A DNA stretch of 64,000 bases from Eutrophocola sp964490145. GTDB lineage: Bacteria > Pseudomonadota > Gammaproteobacteria > Pseudomonadales > Pseudohongiellaceae. The notes under the pieces are model-generated. The model did no database searches. It saw nothing but the letters and a program-made list of their open reading frames with translations, and was not told the DNA's origin. The stretch is taken from assembly GCA_964490145.1 (NCBI GenBank), contig CAZBBS010000004.1, positions 1 through 64,000 of the forward strand. The letters run 5' to 3'. This document shows, in pieces, positions 60,059 to 64,000 of this stretch (position 1 is its first letter; every line of letters starts with the position of its first letter). The translations under genes were made by a program, and so were the position numbers.

Positions 60059-61014
60059 ACCTTTCTGGCCTTTGCTCTCAGACTGGTAAGCTCCGCCAGA
60101 ATGGCGATGGCAATTTCGGGAGGTGTCTTGCTGCCAATGGACAGTCCCACTGGCGCATGCAGCTGGTCAATCTGTTCCTGGGTGATGTCGAGATCCAATA
60201 GGCGCTTGCGGCGGGCAGCGGAAGTGCGCTCCGAACCCATGGCACCGATATAAAAGGCGTCGCTGGCCTGCAGTGCTTCCATTAATGCCATGTCGTCGAT
60301 TCGGGGATCATGGCAAAGGGCAATGACAGCCGTCTGCTGGTCCAGTACCTTCTCGCGCAACCAGTCATCGGGCATCGCGCTGACCACCGGGACATCCCTG
60401 ATTGGAGTGTTGGCCACCAGTTCGGCGCGGGGATCGCAGACTTCCACCTGGTAATCCAGGGCCTGGGCCATGTTCGCCAGGTAGTAGGCCACCTGAACTG
60501 CACCAATCAGCAGAAGCTGAAACGAGGGGCCATAGGTGTGGTGCAGAACATTGTCGGTAATGTGCAAAGGTTCGTGTTTGGCGGCCGCGGCAATGCGGGT
60601 TTCACCCGTGTCCAGATCCACGGTTCGTGTGACCAACTCACGGCGGGAAATACTGTCGGCGAGAGAGGCGTACAGGGTTTTCTGATCCGGGCTGATGGGT
60701 TCAATCACCACTTCGAGTGTGCCGCCACAGGGCAGCCCCAGGCGCATGACATCCTCGACTGTCACCCCGTATTGTATTTTTTCCGGTTTTTCTGTCGCCA
60801 GTTCCCGGCGATTGATGCTGTCACGCAGGTCATCTTCCACGCAGCCGCCGGACAATGAGCCGCAATACAGCCCGTCTTCGTTGCAGGCAAGCAGGGAGCC
60901 GACCGGACGGGGCGAGGAGCCAAAGGTACTGATGATGGTGCATAACCAGCACTGCTTGCCGGCATCAAGCCAGTTGCGCAGTTGGACGAGTACTTGCTGG
61001 TCAAGACTGTTCAT
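60055..61014 (-). CDS. XdhC/CoxI-family protein
   Basis: Binds molybdenum cofactor and helps its sulfuration and insertion into xanthine-dehydrogenase-type enzymes. 319 residues: N-terminal XdhC_CoxI part with CTIISTFGSSPRPVGSLLAC and GSLSGGCVEDDL (conserved Cys), and a C-terminal Rossmann part with LLIGAVQVAYYLANMAQALDYQVEVCDPR and YIGAMGSERTSAARRKRL. Coupled to the MocA-like gene, a frequent pairing. Confidence 0.9.
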   Translation of the reverse strand: MNSLDQQVLVQLRNWLDAGKQCWLCTIISTFGSSPRPVGSLLACNEDGLYCGSLSGGCVEDDLRDSINRRELATEKPEKIQYGVTVEDVMRLGLPCGGTLEVVIEPISPDQKTLYASLADSISRRELVTRTVDLDTGETRIAAAAKHEPLHITDNVLHHTYGPSFQLLLIGAVQVAYYLANMAQALDYQVEVCDPRAELVANTPIRDVPVVSAMPDDWLREKVLDQQTAVIALCHDPRIDDMALMEALQASDAFYIGAMGSERTSAARRKRLLDLDITQEQIDQLHAPVGLSIGSKTPPEIAIAILAELTSLRAKARKV

Positions 61015-61132
61015 GGGACATCCTTCAGATAAAGCGCGGCAAATTATATGTAAATCGCCCCGAGGTGGGAAATGATGCTTTTGGCGCTCGCATCACAACC
61101 ACAAGCCTTACCTGTTAACAGCCTTAACGTGT

Positions 61133-61148
61133 TGGCCAGTACTGGCCA
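61133..61148. repeat. Perfect 16-bp palindrome
   Basis: TGGCCAGT (61133-61140) is followed by its exact complement ACTGGCCA, in the 206-base gap between XdhC-like gene and PhoH. Could be a dimeric-regulator site; no other copy was noticed. Confidence 0.5.
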
Positions 61149-61220
61149 GGAGCTGGATATCCGGATGTGTACTGAATCTGCCGGTCTGTGGGCAGAGGTC
61201 CGGATTTGTCTGGTTTGTCT

Positions 61221-62033
61221 CTAGTACGTTTCGTAACGATCGAGCAGATCCCTGACCAGGCCGCTGCGAACGATATCGTGTTTTTCAAAAGTGTGAATGT
61301 GAACGCCGGGTAAACCCTGTACCCGCTGAATGGCATCTTCCAGGCCGTTGGCACCGCGAATGTCGCTTTGCTTGATGTCACCATTGATGACCACCTTGCA
61401 CTCTTCGCCGATGCGGGTGAGGAACATTTTCATCTGCACTGGTGAGGTGTTCTGGGCTTCATCCAGAATGACAAAGGTGTTGTTGTTGAACGTTTTGCCG
61501 CGCATGTAGGCAAGCGGGGCACCAACAATGCGACCATGGCGCAGGCAGTAATCCACTACGCCGCGTCCCAGTCTTTCATTGAGGATGTCCCTGAAGGCAT
61601 CAATATACACGGCAAACTTGTCTTCCACTTCGCCTGGCAGAAAACCCAGATTTTCACCTGCTTCAACGGCTGGCCGGGTCAGGATGATGCGCTCAATACG
61701 GCCGGATTCCAGGGCTTCCGCGGCCAGTGCCCCGGCACAATAGGACTTGCCGGTGCCGGCAGGACCAATCCCGAAGGTCAGGCAGTTGTTCCTGATGGCG
61801 TTGATGTATTTTTGCTGGGCTGAGGTGCGCGCCACGAGGGGCGTTTTTTTCTGGTGGGGGAAGTAGGCTGTCTCAAGCTGATTGCTGTGAGCATGAATGT
61901 CGACAATATTGGATGGTTCTTCCTGCTGTCTGCGTTTTGCTTTGGTGCGTTTACCCTCTCTGTGTCTTGAATTGTATGAGTATTGCTCTCCCTGGTACTT
62001 CGCCTGTTTCCTGGCATGTGATCGTTTAGCCAT
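61221..62033 (-). CDS. PhoH-family ATPase
   Basis: 270 residues. The N-terminal 40 residues are very basic (KRSHARKQAKYQ, HREGKRTKAKRRQQ), fitting nucleic-acid contact. Walker A is GPAGTGKS (90-97), Walker B FVILDEAQN near 187; TRPAVEAGENLGFLPG and FLTRIGEECKVVINGD are family blocks. The length and basic start fit E. coli PhoH more than YbeZ. Related to helicase superfamily 1 cores; exact role unsettled. Confidence 0.9.
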   Translation of the reverse strand: MAKRSHARKQAKYQGEQYSYNSRHREGKRTKAKRRQQEEPSNIVDIHAHSNQLETAYFPHQKKTPLVARTSAQQKYINAIRNNCLTFGIGPAGTGKSYCAGALAAEALESGRIERIILTRPAVEAGENLGFLPGEVEDKFAVYIDAFRDILNERLGRGVVDYCLRHGRIVGAPLAYMRGKTFNNNTFVILDEAQNTSPVQMKMFLTRIGEECKVVINGDIKQSDIRGANGLEDAIQRVQGLPGVHIHTFEKHDIVRSGLVRDLLDRYETY

Positions 62034-62450
62034 AAAGGAAAATCTCCCGGTCGTTGAGTCAGTGAAAAATCAAATGTACGGGTGTTGTTTCAAGGAAGAC
62101 TGTTTTTTTTGGTGACTCTACCCTCCTGCCAGGCGTCTGATGTAGCTGGTCAGAGAAAGTAAAGTTGAGAAAGCGGCTTTCGCAGAAAGCTCAAAGTACG
62201 TTTCTCGATCGGCTGCAAGTAGCACTGGGCGTTTGCAAAAAGATGGGAGCAGTGTGACACAGTACGTACAGCCTGGCAATCCAGAGGTGGCGAATTAAAG
62301 GAAAATTCATCCAAAGTTGCCGATTCCTTCATGCAACAGGCCGGTGGAGCGCGTGCCCGGCAAATAAATTACTCCGCCAGAATCCATTTTGATATGCTAC
62401 CGGGCTGCGCAGTACGGATCATTCGGTACATTGTCATAGAGGGGAAGATC
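62034..62450. other. Intergenic region between phoH and the second MBL gene
   Basis: 417 bases between divergent genes, with a T-rich tract near 62100 and several imperfect GAAAGC repeats near 62165-62190. No convincing gene; no good promoter found beyond AT-rich TTTTGATATGCT near 62380. Confidence 0.5.
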
Positions 62451-63329
62451 ATGAAAAAACTCGTTTGCCTGGGCTCAGTTATGCTGAGTGCATCATGTTT
62501 GGCCCAGCAGGACTTCAGCCAGGTGGAGATTACGCCGCATCAGTTGTCTGACAACATTTATTACCTGGCAGGCCAGGGCGGCAACATTGGTGTTTCCATA
62601 GGTGACGACGGCATCTTCATTGTCGACGACCAGTTCGCGCCCCTGTCCGAAAAAATCCTGGATGCCCTGGAAGGCTTGTCGAGTGAAAAAGTCCGGTTTG
62701 TGCTTAACACCCATCATCATCCTGACCATGTCGGCGGCAACCAGAATATGGGACGCGAGGGGGCGGTGATCGTTGCCCATGAAAACGTGCGTACCATTCT
62801 TCAAGCCGGCTTCACCAATGGTGATCTCAACCAGGCATTGAGCGCAGAACAGAAACTCGGTCTGCCGATTGTCACCTTTGCTGACTCGGTGGACTTTCAC
62901 CTGAACGGCGACAGCATCCATGTTTTCTACAATGGCCCGGGTCACACCGGCGGCGATTCCTTTGTCTATTTCAAGGAAGACAACATCATTCATACTGGAG
63001 ACGTGTTCCGCACGACCAGCTATCCGCGGGTTGATGTGGCCGGTGGCGGCAGCTTCCATGGCATCCTGGCCTCATACAAGAAACTGCTGGAAATCTCCAA
63101 CGCCGACACCCGCTTTTTGCCAGGACACGGCGTTGTCAGCACCCAGGCCGAACTGCGTAATCAGTACAACATGCTGGTCACCATCCGCACCCGGATGAAA
63201 ACAGTCATAGACCAGGGAATGAGCCTGGAGCAGATCATGTCCATCGGACTGACCGAAGAATACGATGAACAATGGGGAGATCCTGCCGGCTTCCTGCCCG
63301 TGGTCTATAACGAACTGATCAGCATGTAA
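62451..63329 (+). CDS. Exported MBL-fold metallo-hydrolase, paralogue of the 32.6-kb gene
   Basis: The ATG at 62451 follows GAGGGG; longer in-frame reading is unsupported. 292 residues with a signal peptide ending at SCLA-QQ. Zinc motif HHHPDH (88-93), a His in GPGHTGGDS, Asp in HTGDVF, and His in PGHGVV are all present. Shared with the earlier MBL protein: SQVEIT/DSVEIK start, DNIYYLAGQGGNI, LSEKIL, and a C-terminal EYDEQWG/DYDPRWA block. Substrate unknown; it stands alone, followed 25 bases later by the HisA-like gene. Confidence 0.88.
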   Translation: MKKLVCLGSVMLSASCLAQQDFSQVEITPHQLSDNIYYLAGQGGNIGVSIGDDGIFIVDDQFAPLSEKILDALEGLSSEKVRFVLNTHHHPDHVGGNQNMGREGAVIVAHENVRTILQAGFTNGDLNQALSAEQKLGLPIVTFADSVDFHLNGDSIHVFYNGPGHTGGDSFVYFKEDNIIHTGDVFRTTSYPRVDVAGGGSFHGILASYKKLLEISNADTRFLPGHGVVSTQAELRNQYNMLVTIRTRMKTVIDQGMSLEQIMSIGLTEEYDEQWGDPAGFLPVVYNELISM

Positions 63330-63354
63330 GCTGTTTCTTTCTGGTTGTAGCAGT

Positions 63355-64000
63355 ATGAAATTCAGACCCTGTATAGATCTGCACGACGGCAAGGTTGTGC
63401 AGATCGTCGGGGGGTCGTTGCAGGATGACAACCGCGACGCCCTGCAGACCAATTTTGTTTCCAGCCAGGCTCCGGCGGATTATGCCCATCGTTACCAGCA
63501 GGATAACCTGGTGGGAGGGCATGTCATTTCCCTGGGCAATGGCAACCGTGATGCAGCGCTGGAGGCTTTAAAGGCTTTTCCGGGCGGCATGCATTATGGC
63601 GGCGGTGTAAACCCTGATAATGCGGCTGAATTTCTGGATGCCGGTGCCAGTCATGTCATCGTCACCTCCTGGGTGTTCAGCGATGACCACCTCGACAAGG
63701 ACAAGCTGGCGCGGTTGCGCGATGCGGTGGGCAGGGACCGTCTCGTCCTCGACCTGAGCTGCCGTAAAAAAGGGGATGACTTCCATATTGTCACCAACCG
63801 TTGGCAAACCTTTACCAGCGAAATAGTTTCAGCGACTTTGCTTGAAAATCTCGCTGACTATTGCGCCGAATACCTGGTGCATGGTGTGGATGTCGAAGGC
63901 ATGAGCCAGGGCATTCAGGAAGATTTAATCGTTACCCTTGGTAAACACTCCCCCTTACCGGTGACCTATGCCGGCGGTGTATCGCGCCTGGAAGACCTGG
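63355..64000 (+). CDS. hisA: HisA of the eukaryotic HIS6 type, 3' part cut by window edge
   Basis: Aldose-ketose isomerase of histidine synthesis (ProFAR isomerase). I translated from the ATG at 63355; 215 codons are visible and the frame is open at 64000. The start reads KFRPCIDLHDGKVVQIVGGSL, followed by TNFVSSQAPADYAHRYQ, GGHVISLGNGN, VIVTSWVF, LVLDLSCRKKGDDF and VHGVDVEGM. These blocks match yeast His6 (CIDLHxGxVKQIVGG, TNFVS, VIVTSWLF, DLSCRK) more closely than ordinary bacterial HisA (PAIDLxxGxCVRLxQG). Catalytic Asp residues are in CIDLH and VDVEG. No other his gene is in view. Confidence 0.85.
   Translation, partial: MKFRPCIDLHDGKVVQIVGGSLQDDNRDALQTNFVSSQAPADYAHRYQQDNLVGGHVISLGNGNRDAALEALKAFPGGMHYGGGVNPDNAAEFLDAGASHVIVTSWVFSDDHLDKDKLARLRDAVGRDRLVLDLSCRKKGDDFHIVTNRWQTFTSEIVSATLLENLADYCAEYLVHGVDVEGMSQGIQEDLIVTLGKHSPLPVTYAGGVSRLEDL

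Overview
The window is a chromosomal segment of a free-living gammaproteobacterium. The evidence is gene order: lolB-ispE facing hemA-prfA-prmC-moeB, gatCAB facing mreBCD, ispB facing rplU-rpmA-obgE-proB, and rpsT facing murJ-ribF-lspA-fkpB-ispH followed by pilS-pilR. These are the arrangements of Pseudomonas and its marine relatives. Coding density is high, G+C looks moderate (mid 50s by eye), and no rRNA, tRNA, CRISPR array, prophage or complete insertion sequence was recognised. A species name cannot be given from the sequence alone.

Region by region. 1-7.4 kb: isoprenoid (ispE), lipoprotein sorting (lolB), a TPR lipoprotein, then haem entry (hemA), translation termination (prfA, prmC) and a MoeB/ThiF-type adenylyltransferase. 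7.5-10.9 kb: small heat-shock protein, YceI and DUF4156-type envelope proteins, an RhlB-like helicase and a PA4642-type protein. 10.9-17 kb: gatB-gatA-gatC on the minus strand and mreB-mreC-mreD on the plus strand; mreC appears to begin at a non-canonical ATC codon. 17-26.4 kb is accessory: a PQQ dehydrogenase-cytochrome c lipoprotein, an unknown lipoprotein, a YeiH-type transporter, a small exported protein, two PepSY membrane proteins, a methyltransferase, a membrane-anchored unknown and a MOSC protein. 26.4-30.9 kb: ispB, rplU, rpmA, obgE, proB. 30.9-31.6 kb holds no gene but contains a 536-bp nested inverted-repeat element. 31.8-34.8 kb: a cassette of two related exported proteins around an exported metallo-beta-lactamase-fold hydrolase, facing a DUF6152 protein. 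35-43.3 kb: rpsT, murJ, ribF, lspA, fkpB, ispH, pilR, pilS, with ileS absent from its usual place between ribF and lspA. 43.5-51.9 kb: nadE, a DUF4212/sodium-solute symporter pair, a DUF4124 protein, a hexose-6-phosphate mutarotase, and a BlaI repressor with an M56-peptidase/TonB fusion and a separate TonB. 51.9-57 kb: Bcr/CflA efflux pump, flap-type nuclease, omega-amidase-like nitrilase, and the glutathione-dependent formaldehyde pair frmA-fghA. 57.2-64 kb: ferredoxin reductase and [2Fe-2S] ferredoxin, a CxxCxGxG mini-protein, MocA- and XdhC-like proteins, PhoH, a second MBL hydrolase, and a HisA that resembles the eukaryotic HIS6 type and runs off the right edge.

Most of the window is housekeeping. 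The stretches most likely to hold undescribed biology are the exported MBL cassette (31.8-34.8 kb) with its paralogue at 62.5 kb, the BlaI/M56-TonB/TonB module (48.9-51.9 kb), the structured repeat at 31 kb, and the PQQ dehydrogenase/PepSY neighbourhood (17-25 kb).
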